DNA from: Caulobacter soli
GTDB taxonomy: Bacteria; Pseudomonadota; Alphaproteobacteria; Caulobacterales; Caulobacteraceae
DNA: 64,000 nt
Direction of reading: 5' to 3'
Assembly (NCBI RefSeq): GCF_011045195.1
Contig: NZ_CP049199.1
Coordinates: 2,604,001 to 2,668,000, forward strand
Shown: positions 34,540 through 43,876 of the stretch, one piece after another
How the letters are laid out: every line of letters begins with the position of its first letter
Numbering within the stretch: the first letter of the stretch is position 1
The notes under the pieces: generated by a model
What the model was told of the DNA's origin: nothing
Seen by the model: only the letters and a program-made list of their open reading frames with translations
Databases searched by the model: none
Program-made: the position numbers and the translations under genes

Positions 34540-35358
34540 ATGTCACTCGCCGACCTGCCGCCGCTCCGCGAGGTTCTCGCCGAGCATGACCTGCTGGCCA
34601 ACAAGAGCTTTGGCCAGCACTTCCTGCTGGACCTGAACATCACCCGTAAGATCGCCCGTCTGTCCGAGGTCGGCGAAGGCGACGTGGTGATCGAGGTCGG
34701 CCCCGGTCCCGGCGGCCTGACCCGGGCCCTGCTGGAGACCGGCGCGCGGGTCGTGGCGGTCGAGATGGACCGGCGCTTCATCCCGCTGCTGGAGGAACTC
34801 TCCGCCGCCGCCGACGGCCGCCTGACCATCGTCCAGGGCGACGCCCTGAAGGTCGACATGGCCGCCATCGCCGGCGGCCCGGCCCATATGGTCAGCAACC
34901 TGCCCTACAATGTCGGCACGCCCCTGCTGATCAACTGGCTGACCGGTCCGTTCCGGCCGCTGTCGATGACCCTGATGTTCCAGAAGGAAGTCGCCGACCG
35001 CATCGCCGCCGATGTGAACGACGACGCCTATGGCCGCCTGGCCGTGGTCTCCCAGACCGTGTGCAGCGCCAAGGTGGTCATGGACCTGCCGGCCCGCGCC
35101 TTCACCCCGCCGCCCAAGGTGGCCTCGGCCGTGGTGCGCCTGGTCCCGCTGGACCCCGCCCCCGACAAGGCCCTGGTGGCGGCCCTGGAAAAGGTCACCG
35201 CCGCCGCATTCGGCCAGCGCCGCAAGATGCTGCGCTCCAGCCTCAAGGGCCTGGGCGGCGGCGCGCTGTGCGAGAAGGCCGGCATCAATCCGGACGCTCG
35301 CGCCGAGACCATCGACGTGGCGGGGTTCCAGGACCTGGCGCGGGCGGTGATGGGCTGA
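34540..35358 (+). CDS. rsmA: 16S rRNA dimethyladenosine transferase
   Basis: A 272-residue methyltransferase (KsgA) that dimethylates two adjacent adenosines near the 3' end of 16S rRNA. ATG 34540 (MSLADLPPLREV). Seen: NKSFGQHFLLDLNITRKIA, the SAM-binding motif IEVGPGPGGLTRALLE near residue 50, VAVEMDRRFIP, and the catalytic NLPYNVGTPLL near residue 120. The C-terminal part carries the FGQRRKMLRSSLKGL helix. It ends the operon and converges with the DUF2306 gene. Confidence 0.97.
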   Translation: MSLADLPPLREVLAEHDLLANKSFGQHFLLDLNITRKIARLSEVGEGDVVIEVGPGPGGLTRALLETGARVVAVEMDRRFIPLLEELSAAADGRLTIVQGDALKVDMAAIAGGPAHMVSNLPYNVGTPLLINWLTGPFRPLSMTLMFQKEVADRIAADVNDDAYGRLAVVSQTVCSAKVVMDLPARAFTPPPKVASAVVRLVPLDPAPDKALVAALEKVTAAAFGQRRKMLRSSLKGLGGGALCEKAGINPDARAETIDVAGFQDLARAVMG

Positions 35359-35365
35359 ACCGTCT

Positions 35366-36190
35366 TCAGGTCATATAGGGACCCCACATGAAGACCACGG
35401 CGCCGACGACGCCGGCGGCGGTCAACAGGGTCGAGGCGATCATCAGGCCGGCGGTCAGTCGCCGAGCCGTCACACCCGCGTCTCGCGCACGCAGGTAGGT
35501 CTCCAGCACGGCCAGCGGAATGAGATAGGACCCGAACTGGAGCACCACGTCGGCTGGGCCGGACAGCGTGCGGTTCATGCCCACGCCGCCGCCTGAGATC
35601 AGGACCCAGGCCATGATCAGGACTCGCAGGAACCAGACCCCGTTGACCACCAGGAAGGCTCGCATGGCCCATCGGCGATGCGCGTCCAGCTTTCCGACGA
35701 CGGCCATGCGCCAGGCCAGGGTGGCGAAGATCAGGATCAGCACGCCGTTGATGGACACCGAGACGGCGGAGATCAGCGACAGATAGGTAGGCCTGACCCA
35801 GGTCAGCCACAGACCGCCCAAGGCCATGACATAGGCCGTGACAAAGAAGATCCTGCCGTTCCAGCGATGCAGCGCCGGCGCGCGGCGACGGATGGCGGGA
35901 ACGAGCTGTAGCAGCCCGCCCAGCGTCACGACGGCCGCGAGCAGCACATGAAGGGCGAACATCGCATTGCCCGCGGTGTCGCCGGGCACGTAGCCCTTGA
36001 TGAGGGGCTTGTCGTTCCAACCGGCCGGATCACCCGCCAGGGTCTTGCGGCCGTAGTGCGCGAGGATCATCCAGATGAAGGCGGCCTGTCCGGCCGTCGC
36101 GACGCAGAACCAGGCCAGGCCCGATCGGCGCAGCAAGCCCTCTCCGCTTGAAATCTTGTCCGTTTGGTTTGCTGGCCTTGTGATCGTCAT
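35366..36190 (-). CDS. DUF2306 membrane protein
   Basis: A 274-residue integral membrane protein of the DUF2306 family; function unknown. Seen: about seven hydrophobic helices, and the family's HRWNGRIFFVTAYVMALGG segment near residue 110 with conserved His/Arg residues, plus DAHRRWAMRAFLVVNGVWFLRV near 175. The conserved histidines sit at helix ends and could ligate a cofactor. It is divergent from a membrane-tethered AraC regulator (gap about 140 nt), which is its likely controller. Divergence of a regulator and a membrane gene is a common control arrangement, but this is inference. Confidence 0.82.
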   Translation of the reverse strand: MTITRPANQTDKISSGEGLLRRSGLAWFCVATAGQAAFIWMILAHYGRKTLAGDPAGWNDKPLIKGYVPGDTAGNAMFALHVLLAAVVTLGGLLQLVPAIRRRAPALHRWNGRIFFVTAYVMALGGLWLTWVRPTYLSLISAVSVSINGVLILIFATLAWRMAVVGKLDAHRRWAMRAFLVVNGVWFLRVLIMAWVLISGGGVGMNRTLSGPADVVLQFGSYLIPLAVLETYLRARDAGVTARRLTAGLMIASTLLTAAGVVGAVVFMWGPYMT

Positions 36191-36331
36191 GCCGTCTGGC
36201 GTCCTGGTTCAGGGTTGATGCCCCAGGGCGTTGCGGCGTTTGTCGAAAGCGATCTCGCCGATTTGGAAATCGGCTATGGATTCTCGATCCCCGACCTTAA
36301 GAGAGCCGGCTAGAGAGGGAGACTGGGCGTC

Positions 36332-37315
36332 ATGAGCGCTGATAGCCTGGCCGCGACGCCCCGTACCGGCGGACGGCTCTCCGACATTCAGCTTTACGGC
36401 GGCCTCTTCGCCGGGGCCGTCGGCGCGTTCTGCCTGGCGCAATGGATGGGCCATCGCCTTGGCCTGGCCTCCGACATCGTCGCCATCGCCGGCGACGCGA
36501 CCTGCGGCTGGTCCTGGCTCTTGGTTCGGGCCCTGTTTCAACCCGCTGGAACACGGCGGGCCAGATGGCCGCTGGCGCTGGTGCTGGCCCTCGTGGCCAG
36601 CGGGGCCTTCCTGCGCCTGGCGGGCGAAAGCGCCGCGACCTTGCCGCGCATGGTCGAGAACCTGAGCGGTCTGATCAGTTCGGCGCTTCTCCTGCTCGCG
36701 ATGATCGAGCCGCTGACGGGTTTGGCGTCCGAAGCCTCCAAGGAAGAGCGGCGCTTTCGCCTGGCTTTCGCGGCCGGATACGCGGCGCTGCTGGCCATCG
36801 CCGTCATCTGGGTGAACGGCGCCCCGGCCGGAGGCCTGGCGGCCCAAGGCAGGATGGCGATCAAGTCCGCATGCGCCCTGCTGGCCCTGCTGGGGATGGC
36901 GCTGGCCATCTGGTATCGCCACCGTCATCCGCTGACGGAAGCCAGCCGGAGCCGAAGGCGGGCACAAACCATCGAAACAGGCGACCTGGCCGAGCGCCTT
37001 CAGCGCCTGATGGCCGAGGAAGCGGTCTATACGCGCCATAGCCTGAAGGTCGCCGATCTCGCGCGTCGCCTGGGCGAGCCCGACTACAAGGTGACCCAGT
37101 GCGTTACCGGCCCCCTGGGCTTTCGCAACTTCAACCAGATGGCCAATCACTTCCGCATCGAGGAGGCCAAGCGACAGCTGACCACCTCCGCCTACGACCA
37201 CCTTCCCATCCTCACGATCGCTTACGATTGCGGGTTTGGTTCGGTCGGCCCCTTCAACCGGGCGTTCAAGGCCGCGACGGGCCTCACGCCCCAGCAGTTT
37301 CGACGAGCGTGCTGA
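36332..37315 (+). CDS. Membrane-tethered AraC-family regulator
   Basis: A 327-residue protein with seven hydrophobic helices in roughly the first 205 residues, then an AraC-type double helix-turn-helix domain in the last 90. Seen in the DNA-binding part: LKVADLARRLGEPDYKVTQCV, GPLGFRNFNQMANHFRIEEAKRQL and LTIAYDCGFGSVGPFNRAFKAATGLTPQQFRR, the full AraC signature. A membrane sensor joined directly to a DNA-binding domain suggests one-component sensing at the inner membrane. It has the same design as the gene at 44509. Its divergent neighbour encodes a DUF2306 protein. Confidence 0.88.
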   Translation: MSADSLAATPRTGGRLSDIQLYGGLFAGAVGAFCLAQWMGHRLGLASDIVAIAGDATCGWSWLLVRALFQPAGTRRARWPLALVLALVASGAFLRLAGESAATLPRMVENLSGLISSALLLLAMIEPLTGLASEASKEERRFRLAFAAGYAALLAIAVIWVNGAPAGGLAAQGRMAIKSACALLALLGMALAIWYRHRHPLTEASRSRRRAQTIETGDLAERLQRLMAEEAVYTRHSLKVADLARRLGEPDYKVTQCVTGPLGFRNFNQMANHFRIEEAKRQLTTSAYDHLPILTIAYDCGFGSVGPFNRAFKAATGLTPQQFRRAC

Positions 37316-37339
37316 AGGGGCGTGAGCCGCCGATAGGCC

Positions 37340-37984
37340 CTAGATCTCTTCCTTCAGAAGATCGCCCACCAGGTTGCCGATCCACGGGTTGCGGGCCCGG
37401 CGCTGGCGTTCGGCGTGGTAGATGTGGGCCAGGTCGGAATAGGCCTTGTCGAAGTCGTCGTTGAGGATGACGTAGTCGAACCGCTCCCAGGCGGCGACCT
37501 CGTCCTTGGCGCGGGCCAGGCGCTTGGCGATGACCTCTTCGCTGTCCTGGCTGCGGGCGTGCAGGCGGCGGCTCATCTCGGCCAGGGATGGCGGCAGGAC
37601 GTAGATCAGCACCGAGTCGTCGGGCAGCTGGCCGTGGACCTTCATCGCGCCCTGGAAGTCGATGTCGAACAGCACGCTTTCGCCCCGGTCCAGGGCCTCG
37701 ACGATCGGGCCGCGCGGACTGCCGTAGTGGTTGCCGTAGACCTCGGCCCACTCCAGGAACGCCTCGTCCTGGATCATGCCCTTGAACTTGTCCTGGCTGA
37801 CGAAGTGATAGTCGCGGCCGTCGTGCTCGCCCGGACGCGGATCGCGGGTGGTGGCGCTGATCGACAGGTGCAGGTCGTTGTGGTCGGCCACCAGGCGACG
37901 GGTCAGCGAGGTCTTGCCGACACCCGACGGGGCCACGACCATCAGCAGCAGGCCGCGCGTGCGTCCATGCGGGTTATTCGACAT
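37340..37984 (-). CDS. gmk: Guanylate kinase
   Basis: A 214-residue enzyme that phosphorylates GMP to GDP. Seen: Walker A VVAPSGVGKTSLTRRL near residue 17, the GMP-binding ISATTRDPRPGEHDGRDYHFVS segment near 45, DEAFLEWAEVYGNHYGSPR near 75, and LFDIDFQGAM near 105. Length is standard. It is last in the fabD-to-gmk cluster, and its start overlaps the end of yicC by 11 nt, so it is translationally coupled to it. Convergent with the AraC-type regulator gene. Confidence 0.97.
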   Translation of the reverse strand: MSNNPHGRTRGLLLMVVAPSGVGKTSLTRRLVADHNDLHLSISATTRDPRPGEHDGRDYHFVSQDKFKGMIQDEAFLEWAEVYGNHYGSPRGPIVEALDRGESVLFDIDFQGAMKVHGQLPDDSVLIYVLPPSLAEMSRRLHARSQDSEEVIAKRLARAKDEVAAWERFDYVILNDDFDKAYSDLAHIYHAERQRRARNPWIGNLVGDLLKEEI

Positions 37985-38855
37985 TCTGAACCTGTTCGCG
38001 GAATTGCTCGATCGTGGCCTTCAGATCCAGGCCGTGCGTGGTCAGCGCCGTCAGCGCCGACTTGCTGCAAAGGGTGTTGGCCTCGCGCATGAATTCCTGG
38101 GACAGGAAGTCCAGACGACGCCCGGCGGCCGCGTCGCCGCCCAGCAGGGCGCGGGCTGCGGCGACGTGGCTGGTCAGGCGATCCAGTTCCTCGCGGACGT
38201 CGGCCTTGACCGCCAAGGCGGCGGCCTCCTGCACGATGCGCTCCTCGGACGCCGCCTCGCCGATCAGGTCGATCAGCTTGCGGGCGTAGCGCTCCTTCAG
38301 CACGGCCGGCTGGCCGGCGGCTTCGGCCGAGGCCAATTGGGTCAGGCTCTCAATGCGGTCGACGGCGCCGGTCAAGATCGGGGCCAGGGCGGCCCCCTCC
38401 TCCAGGCGCGCGGCCTTCAGGCCGTCCAGGGCCTGAGCGATCGTGGCGGCCATGGCGGCCTCGATCCCGGCGCGGTCCTCGGCGGCGTCCTCTTCCTCGC
38501 GGGCATCGATCACGCCGCGCAGGGACAACAGGCCGTCCAGGGTGGGCTTGGCGACCATGCCGGTGGCGACATAGGGCGCGCCGGCCTTCAGATAGCGCTC
38601 CATCACCTCGACATTGACCTGGGTGGCGGCCGAGGTCTCGGCGCGCTTGGCCTGGAGGTTGACGGTCAGTTGGCCGCGCTGGAAGCGGGCCTGGCCGCCG
38701 TCGCGCGCGGCGCGGTCCAGGCTCTCGAAGCCCGGCGGACCGCGAAAGCGGGTCTCCAGGTTGCGGCCGTTGACGCTGCGCGCCTCCACCGCCCACGACC
38801 AGGCCCCGTGCGAGCCCTCGACGCGGGCGAAGCCGGTCATGCCCGACAACGCCAT
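37974..38855 (-). CDS. yicC: YicC-family endoribonuclease
   Basis: A 293-residue YicC protein. ATG 38855 (MALSGMTGFARVEG) was chosen; ATG 38840 within MTGFA is an alternative. The frame is open far upstream inside mltG and that part was excluded. Seen: the hallmark MTGFARVEG start, WAVEARSVNGRNLETRFRGP near residue 20, and the C-terminal DUF1732 region GRRLDFLSQEFMREANTLCSKS near residue 240. YicC proteins are reported as endoribonucleases acting on small RNAs. It lies between mltG and gmk, the order common in alphaproteobacteria. Confidence 0.92.
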   Translation of the reverse strand: MALSGMTGFARVEGSHGAWSWAVEARSVNGRNLETRFRGPPGFESLDRAARDGGQARFQRGQLTVNLQAKRAETSAATQVNVEVMERYLKAGAPYVATGMVAKPTLDGLLSLRGVIDAREEEDAAEDRAGIEAAMAATIAQALDGLKAARLEEGAALAPILTGAVDRIESLTQLASAEAAGQPAVLKERYARKLIDLIGEAASEERIVQEAAALAVKADVREELDRLTSHVAAARALLGGDAAAGRRLDFLSQEFMREANTLCSKSALTALTTHGLDLKATIEQFREQVQNVE

Positions 38856-38857
38856 CC

Positions 38858-39970
38858 CTAGCCTCCCGCGAGGGCGGTCTTGGCGGCGGCTTTCGACCGC
38901 TCGACCTGCCGCCACTTGGCGACATTGCGCTCGTGTTCGGCGTAGGTCGAGGCGAAGACGTGACCGCCCGTGCCGTCGGCGACGAAATAGAGGTCGTCGC
39001 TCTTCAGCGGGTTGAGCACGGCCTCGAGCGCGGCCTTGCCCGGATTGGCGATCGGGGTCGGCGGCAGGCCGTCGATCAGATAGGTGTTGTAGGGCGTCTG
39101 ACGCTGCAGTTCGGACTGCAGGATGCCCCGGCCCAGCGGCCGTCCACGGGTCAGGCCGTAGATGATCGTCGGGTCGCTGCCCAGGCGGATCCCCTGGCGC
39201 AAGCGGTTGATGAACACCGCCGCCACGTGCGGGCGCTCGCGGGCCAGGCCCGTTTCCTTCTCGACGATCGAGGCCATGGTCACGGCCTGGTCCTTGGTCT
39301 CGAACGGCAGGCCCGGCTGGCGCGTGGCCCACAGCTTGTCGAGCAGGGCGTCGCGGTCGTCCATCATCCGCTGCAACACCGCCGCGCGGTCCTCGCCGCG
39401 CTGGACCTGGTAGGTCTCGGGCAGGATCGAGCCCTCAGGCGGGGTCGGAACGGTGCCGGTCAGCTCGGGCGCGCGCATCAGGATGTCGACCACCATGTCC
39501 GAGGTCAGGCCCTCGGCGATGGTCACCTGGTGGCGGACGATCTTGCCGTCGCGGATCTTGGTCAGCACCTGGCGCAGCGAGGCATGCGACGGAAATTCGT
39601 ATTCGCCGGCCTTCAGCCGACGCGCCGCGCCGGTGGTCTGGGCGGCGGTCAGGAACAGCGAGGACGAGCGGATCACCCCGGCGTGTTCAAGGCTGGAGGC
39701 GATCTCGGGCAGGCTGGCGCCCTTGCGCAGGACGACATTGGTGACGTCGCCCGAGCGCGCGGCCGGGCCTGGGCCCTGATAGACCCACACCGCGCCCAGC
39801 ACGACCACCATGGCGGCCAAGCCCAGCATAGTCAGCAGGCCCGCCCCCATGGCGGCGATGCGGCGACCGACCGGCGCGGATTCGCGCCGGCGCGGGTTGG
39901 CCTTGCGGGGAGCCCCCGTCTTCGGAGCCGGCCTTGGGGCGCGGCGCTGGGGCGGGGGCTTCCGGCTCAC
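38858..39970 (-). CDS. mltG: Endolytic murein transglycosylase MltG
   Basis: A 370-residue membrane-anchored lytic transglycosylase that cuts nascent glycan strands and sets their length. Seen: a basic Pro/Arg-rich cytoplasmic start, one TM helix (IAAMGAGLLTMLGLAAMVVVLGAVWVY, about residues 38-64), a LysM-like region, and the YceG catalytic domain with the Glu in TMASIVEKETGLA near residue 235, INRLRQGIRLGSDPTIIYGL and YNTYLIDGLPPTPIANPG. The start overlaps the fabF stop by 4 nt; 2 nt separate it from yicC. Confidence 0.95.
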   Translation of the reverse strand: MSRKPPPQRRAPRPAPKTGAPRKANPRRRESAPVGRRIAAMGAGLLTMLGLAAMVVVLGAVWVYQGPGPAARSGDVTNVVLRKGASLPEIASSLEHAGVIRSSSLFLTAAQTTGAARRLKAGEYEFPSHASLRQVLTKIRDGKIVRHQVTIAEGLTSDMVVDILMRAPELTGTVPTPPEGSILPETYQVQRGEDRAAVLQRMMDDRDALLDKLWATRQPGLPFETKDQAVTMASIVEKETGLARERPHVAAVFINRLRQGIRLGSDPTIIYGLTRGRPLGRGILQSELQRQTPYNTYLIDGLPPTPIANPGKAALEAVLNPLKSDDLYFVADGTGGHVFASTYAEHERNVAKWRQVERSKAAAKTALAGG

Positions 39971-41247
39971 GAGACTTTGCGGAACACGACGGAGGCGTTG
40001 GTGCCGCCGAAGCCGAAGCTGTTGGACACGGCCACGTCGATCTTGTGCGGCACGGCCTTGTTCGGCGCCAGGTTCATGGCGACGTTCACGTCCGGATTGT
40101 CCAGGTTGATGGTCGGCGGGGCGATCTGGTCGCGGATCGCCAGGATCGAGAAGATCGCCTCGATCGCGCCGGCCGCGCCCAGCAGGTGGCCGGTCATCGA
40201 CTTGGTCGACGACATCACCACGTTCTTGGCGTGATCGCCCAGGAAGCGCTCGACCGCGCCGGCCTCGATGCCGTCGGCCATGGTCGAGGTGCCGTGGGCG
40301 TTGACGTAGTCGATGTCCGACGGCTGCAGGCCCGCGTCCTTCACGGCCGCCGACAGGGCCCGGAAGCCGCCGTCGCCGTCTTCCGACGGGGCGGTGATGT
40401 GATAGGCGTCGCCCGACAGGCCGTAGCCGATCACCTCGGCGTAGATCTTGGCGCCGCGCGCCTTGGCGTGCTCGTACTCTTCCAGAACCAGGGCGCCGGC
40501 GCCCTCGCCCATCACGAAGCCGTCGCGGTCCTTGTCATAGGGACGCGAGGCCTTTTCGGGCGTCTCGTTGAAATCGGTGGAGACGGCGCGGCAGGCGATG
40601 AAGCCGGCCATGCCGACCTTGCAGACGGCCGCTTCGGCGCCGCCGGCCACCATCACGTCGGCGTCGCCGTACTTGATCAGCCGGGTGGCGTCGCCGATGG
40701 CGTGGGCGCCGGTGGCGCAGGCGGTGACCACGGCGTGGTTGGGGCCCTTGAAGCCATAGCGGATCGAGACCTGGCCCGAGATCAGGTTGATCAGGGCCGA
40801 GGAGATGAAGAACGGGCTGATCCGGCGCGGGCCCTTGGCTTCCAGTTCGAGCGCGGTGTCGGCGATCGTCGACAGGCCGCCGATGCCCGAACCGAGAATC
40901 ACGCCGGTCCGGTACTTGTCTTCCTCGGTTTCCGGGACCCAGCCCGAATCCCTCACCGCCTCGTCGGCCGCGGCGATGCCGTACAGGATGAAGTCGTCGA
41001 CGCGCTTCTGGTCGCGCGGGCTCATGGTCAGATCGGGATTGAACGCGCCCTCGACGTCAGGACCGCCGCCACCGCGACCATCGACGCGCGGAACCTCGCA
41101 GGCCACCTGACAGGCGTATTCGGTCGGGTCGAAAGCCGAGATCCGGTTCGCGCCGGACTTGCCGGCCAGGATGTTCTTCCAGGAAATCTCGACGCCCTGA
41201 CCCAGGGGGGTCAGAAGGCCAAGCCCGGTTACGACGACTCTACGCAT
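39967..41247 (-). CDS. fabF: 3-oxoacyl-ACP synthase II
   Basis: A 426-residue beta-ketoacyl-ACP synthase II for chain elongation in fatty-acid synthesis. Seen: VVTGLGLLTPLG at the start, active-site Cys in VVTACATGAHAIGDA near residue 170, HGTSTMADG near 310 with the first catalytic His, and the second in MTGHLLGAAG near 350, ending with NSFGFGGTNASVVF. Length is typical. The gene order acpP-fabF-mltG is conserved. It overlaps mltG by 4 nt. Confidence 0.97.
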   Translation of the reverse strand: MRRVVVTGLGLLTPLGQGVEISWKNILAGKSGANRISAFDPTEYACQVACEVPRVDGRGGGGPDVEGAFNPDLTMSPRDQKRVDDFILYGIAAADEAVRDSGWVPETEEDKYRTGVILGSGIGGLSTIADTALELEAKGPRRISPFFISSALINLISGQVSIRYGFKGPNHAVVTACATGAHAIGDATRLIKYGDADVMVAGGAEAAVCKVGMAGFIACRAVSTDFNETPEKASRPYDKDRDGFVMGEGAGALVLEEYEHAKARGAKIYAEVIGYGLSGDAYHITAPSEDGDGGFRALSAAVKDAGLQPSDIDYVNAHGTSTMADGIEAGAVERFLGDHAKNVVMSSTKSMTGHLLGAAGAIEAIFSILAIRDQIAPPTINLDNPDVNVAMNLAPNKAVPHKIDVAVSNSFGFGGTNASVVFRKVS

Positions 41248-41338
41248 GGATCACTCCCAACCTTCGCATCGCGGACATATGGGGGGTCTGGACGAATCCG
41301 CCGCCCCCGCAGCCTCGCGAATCTCGGCCACATACGAA

Positions 41339-41385
41339 AACCGCCGCGCGCACGATGGCAAGAGAGCCCGTGCTACGCGGCGGTT
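41339..41385 (-). terminator. Terminator downstream of acpP
   Basis: On the minus strand AACCGCCGCG (41376-41385) pairs with CGCGGCGGTT (41339-41348), a perfect 10-bp stem with a long, partly structured loop, followed by TTCG so that the strand reads CGGTTTTCG. It lies about 40 nt after the acpP stop and before fabF, so it could let acpP be expressed far more than fabF. Confidence 0.65.
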
Positions 41386-41423
41386 GATAGTCCTGTCCGC
41401 GGAAAGACGCGAACCCGACGCCC

Positions 41424-41663
41424 TTAGGCGCCAGTCTTTTCCGTGATGAACTTCACGGCGTCACCGACGGTCTGGATGTGCTCGGCGGCGTCATCCGGAA
41501 TTTCGATGTCGAATTCTTCTTCGAACGCCATGACCAGCTCGACGTTGTCGAGGCTGTCGGCGCCCAGGTCGTCGATGAAGCTGGCCTTTTCGGTGACCTT
41601 TTCCGGATCGGCGTCCAGGTGCTCGATGACGATCTTACGCACGCGCTCGAGAATGTCGGACAT
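41424..41663 (-). CDS. acpP: Acyl carrier protein
   Basis: A 79-residue acidic carrier protein of fatty-acid synthesis. Seen: the phosphopantetheine attachment Ser in [18 protein letters not shown] near residue 38, preceded by FIDDL and followed by [16 protein letters not shown]. Size and acidity are classic. It lies between fabG and fabF with a terminator after it, consistent with its high required abundance. Confidence 0.98.
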   Translation of the reverse strand: MSDILERVRKIVIEHLDADPEKVTEKASFIDDLGADSLDNVELVMAFEEEFDIEIPDDAAEHIQTVGDAVKFITEKTGA

Positions 41664-41850
41664 TCTGTTAGTCCCTCGTTTTGAATCTTGCAGTTCCGTG
41701 GACGGCTCGGACGAGCCTTGCCCCCCACGGGAATTGTCGGGCCACCGCCTATCACGTTCTTTTTCGAGTGACTAGCGGCACGTCTGGTTAGAAATCAGGG
41801 CTTCAGCGTTTCCAAGCAGAAAGCTGATAAGCCCAGTAAAAGGCGGTGCG

Positions 41851-42591
41851 TCAGATCATGGCCATGCCGCCGTTGACGTGCAAGGTCTGACCCGTGACGT
41901 AGCCGCCCTGGTCACTGGCGAGATAAACGCACGCCGCGGCGATATCGCTCCCCTCGCCCAGACGACCGGCGGGAATGGTCGACAGGATGCCGGCCTTCTG
42001 CTGCTCGTTCAGGGCGTCGGTCATCGGGCTGGCGATGAAGCCGGGGGCCACGCAATTGACCGTCACATTGCGGCTGGCCAGCTCCTGGGCCAGGGCCTTG
42101 GAGAAGCCGATCATGCCGGCCTTGGAGGCGGCGTAGTTGGTCTGGCCGGGGTTGCCGGTGACACCGACGATCGAGGTGATGCCGATGATGCGCCCCGAAC
42201 GGCGCTTCATCATGCCCTTGGCGGCGGCGCGGGCCAGGCGGAAATAGCCTTCCAGGTTCACCTTGATCACGGTGTCCCAGTCCTCGTCCTTCATGCGGAC
42301 GATCAGGCCGTCGCGGGTGATGCCGGCGTTGGCGATCACGATGTCCAGCGGCGCGCCGGCGGCTTCCTCGGCCTTGGCGACCAGGCCGTCGACGGCGGCG
42401 GCGTCGGACAGATTCGCCGCCACGAACGAGACGCGCTCGCCGAACTGCGCGGCCAGCTCGGCCAGGGCCGATTCGCGGGTGCCCGAAAGCACGACGTGCG
42501 CGCCTTGCTCGTGCAGGGCCTTGGCGATGGCGCCGCCGATGCCGCCCGTGGCGCCGGTGACGAGGGCGGTCTTGCCGGTGAGATCGAACAT
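41851..42591 (-). CDS. fabG: 3-oxoacyl-ACP reductase
   Basis: A 246-residue short-chain dehydrogenase that reduces beta-ketoacyl-ACP with NADPH. Seen: the Rossmann motif TGATGGIGGAIA near residue 12, NAGITRDGLIVRMKDEDWD near 90, the catalytic Ser/Tyr/Lys in ITSIVGVTGNPGQTNYAASKAG around 140-158, and the C-terminal YVTGQTLHVNGGMAM. The typical fabG length and genomic setting between fabD and acpP distinguish it from other SDR proteins, including the one at 59793. Confidence 0.97.
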   Translation of the reverse strand: MFDLTGKTALVTGATGGIGGAIAKALHEQGAHVVLSGTRESALAELAAQFGERVSFVAANLSDAAAVDGLVAKAEEAAGAPLDIVIANAGITRDGLIVRMKDEDWDTVIKVNLEGYFRLARAAAKGMMKRRSGRIIGITSIVGVTGNPGQTNYAASKAGMIGFSKALAQELASRNVTVNCVAPGFIASPMTDALNEQQKAGILSTIPAGRLGEGSDIAAACVYLASDQGGYVTGQTLHVNGGMAMI

Positions 42592-42626
42592 TTTGGGTTC
42601 TCCGTTCGGAGGATAGTGGGTGAAAC

Positions 42627-42712
42627 CCTCGTCCTTCGACAGGCTCAGGATGAGGGTTTCAAATGAACCGCCGCTTCAGTCATCCTCATCCTGAGCTTGT
42701 CGAAGGACGAGG
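42627..42712. repeat. Inverted repeat between fabD and fabG
   Basis: Two 29-nt arms (42627-42655 and 42684-42712) are reverse complements with one mismatch, each containing CCTTCGACA and CTCAGGATGAGG-type segments. The left arm also has a shorter hairpin of its own (GAAACCCTC/GAGGGTTTC). It is a dispersed palindromic repeat of the kind common in Caulobacterales intergenic DNA. A similar core (CTCAGGATGAGG) recurs at 58604-58712. Confidence 0.75.
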
Positions 42713-42732
42713 ACGTGACAGGGCGTCGAAAA

Positions 42733-43677
42733 CTAAAGCGACTTGGCGAAGGCTTCGAGGTCGGCCGGGCTGTTCAGGGGAACGGCTTCGGCGTCCGGAG
42801 CGATCCGCTTGGCCATGCCCGACAGCACCTTGCCCGCGCCCGCCTCGGCGAAGCGGGTGACGCCGCCTTCGTTGGCCAGCCAGGTCATGCTCTCGCGCCA
42901 GCGAACGCGGCCGGTGACCTGCTCGACCAGCAACTTGCGGATGACGTCCGGGTCGTGGACCGGCGAGGCGGTGACATTGGCCACCAGCGGCGCGCGGGGG
43001 GCGACGATGGTGGTGCGGGCCAGGGCCTCTTCCATCTCGTCGGCCGCCGGCTGCATCAGCGGGCAATGGAAGGGCGCCGAAACGTTCAGCGGAATGGCCC
43101 GCGCGCCCAGCTCCTTGGCCTTTTCGATGGCCTTGTCGACGGCGGCCTTGGCGCCGGAGATCACCACGTTGCCATTGTTGTTGTCGTTGGCCACGACGCA
43201 GACGCCGACTTCCGAGCCGGCGGCGGCCGCGGCTTCAGCCAGGGCCAGGTCGGTCTTGGGGCCGATCAGCGAGGCCATCGCGCCCTCGCCCACCGGCACG
43301 GCGCGCTGCATGGCCTGGCCGCGCAGCTTCAGCAGGCGCGCGGTGTCGGCCAGGGTGATCGCGCCGGCGGCGGCCAGGGCGCTGTATTCGCCCAGGCTGT
43401 GGCCGGCGACGAAGGCGGCCTTGTCGATCCCGACGCCGAATTCCTTTTCCAGCACGCGCGACACCGCCAGGCTGACGGCCATTAAGGCCGGCTGGGCGTT
43501 CTCGGTGAGGGTCAGGTCGGTCTCGGGGCCTTCAACCATCAGCTTGAACAGCTTCTGGCCCAGGGCGTCGTCGACCTCCTGGAACACCTCGCGGGCGGCG
43601 GCGAAGGCCTGGGCGAGATCGGCGCCCATGCCGACCGTCTGGCTGCCCTGTCCCGGGAAAATGAAAGCGATGCTCAT
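42733..43677 (-). CDS. fabD: Malonyl-CoA:ACP transacylase
   Basis: A 314-residue acyltransferase that loads malonyl groups onto ACP. Seen: IAFIFPGQGSQTVGMGADL at the N-terminus, the nucleophilic Ser in the GHSLGEYSALAAAGA motif near residue 93, the Arg of MQRAVPVGEGAMA, and the catalytic His in NVSAPFHCPLMQPA near 200. Length is standard. First gene of the fab cluster, separated from fabG by a 141-nt repeat-containing gap, and divergent from the peroxiredoxin gene. Confidence 0.97.
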   Translation of the reverse strand: MSIAFIFPGQGSQTVGMGADLAQAFAAAREVFQEVDDALGQKLFKLMVEGPETDLTLTENAQPALMAVSLAVSRVLEKEFGVGIDKAAFVAGHSLGEYSALAAAGAITLADTARLLKLRGQAMQRAVPVGEGAMASLIGPKTDLALAEAAAAAGSEVGVCVVANDNNNGNVVISGAKAAVDKAIEKAKELGARAIPLNVSAPFHCPLMQPAADEMEEALARTTIVAPRAPLVANVTASPVHDPDVIRKLLVEQVTGRVRWRESMTWLANEGGVTRFAEAGAGKVLSGMAKRIAPDAEAVPLNSPADLEAFAKSL

Positions 43678-43876
43678 GGAAGCCCGCGCCTTTCTCTAAA
43701 GATTCAGGCGCGGAGGGTTAGGCCATCGAACGCGGTGCGGCAAGTCGGGCCGGCTGTGACGCCGATCTCATCCTTTGGTCTTAAAGAGCTCAGGTTGACG
43801 TTTGGAAGGCGGCGGAATGGCGGTATTGGAATCGCGACGCAGCTGGCTGCGCCCTTGCCTTTTCTGGAGCCTACGC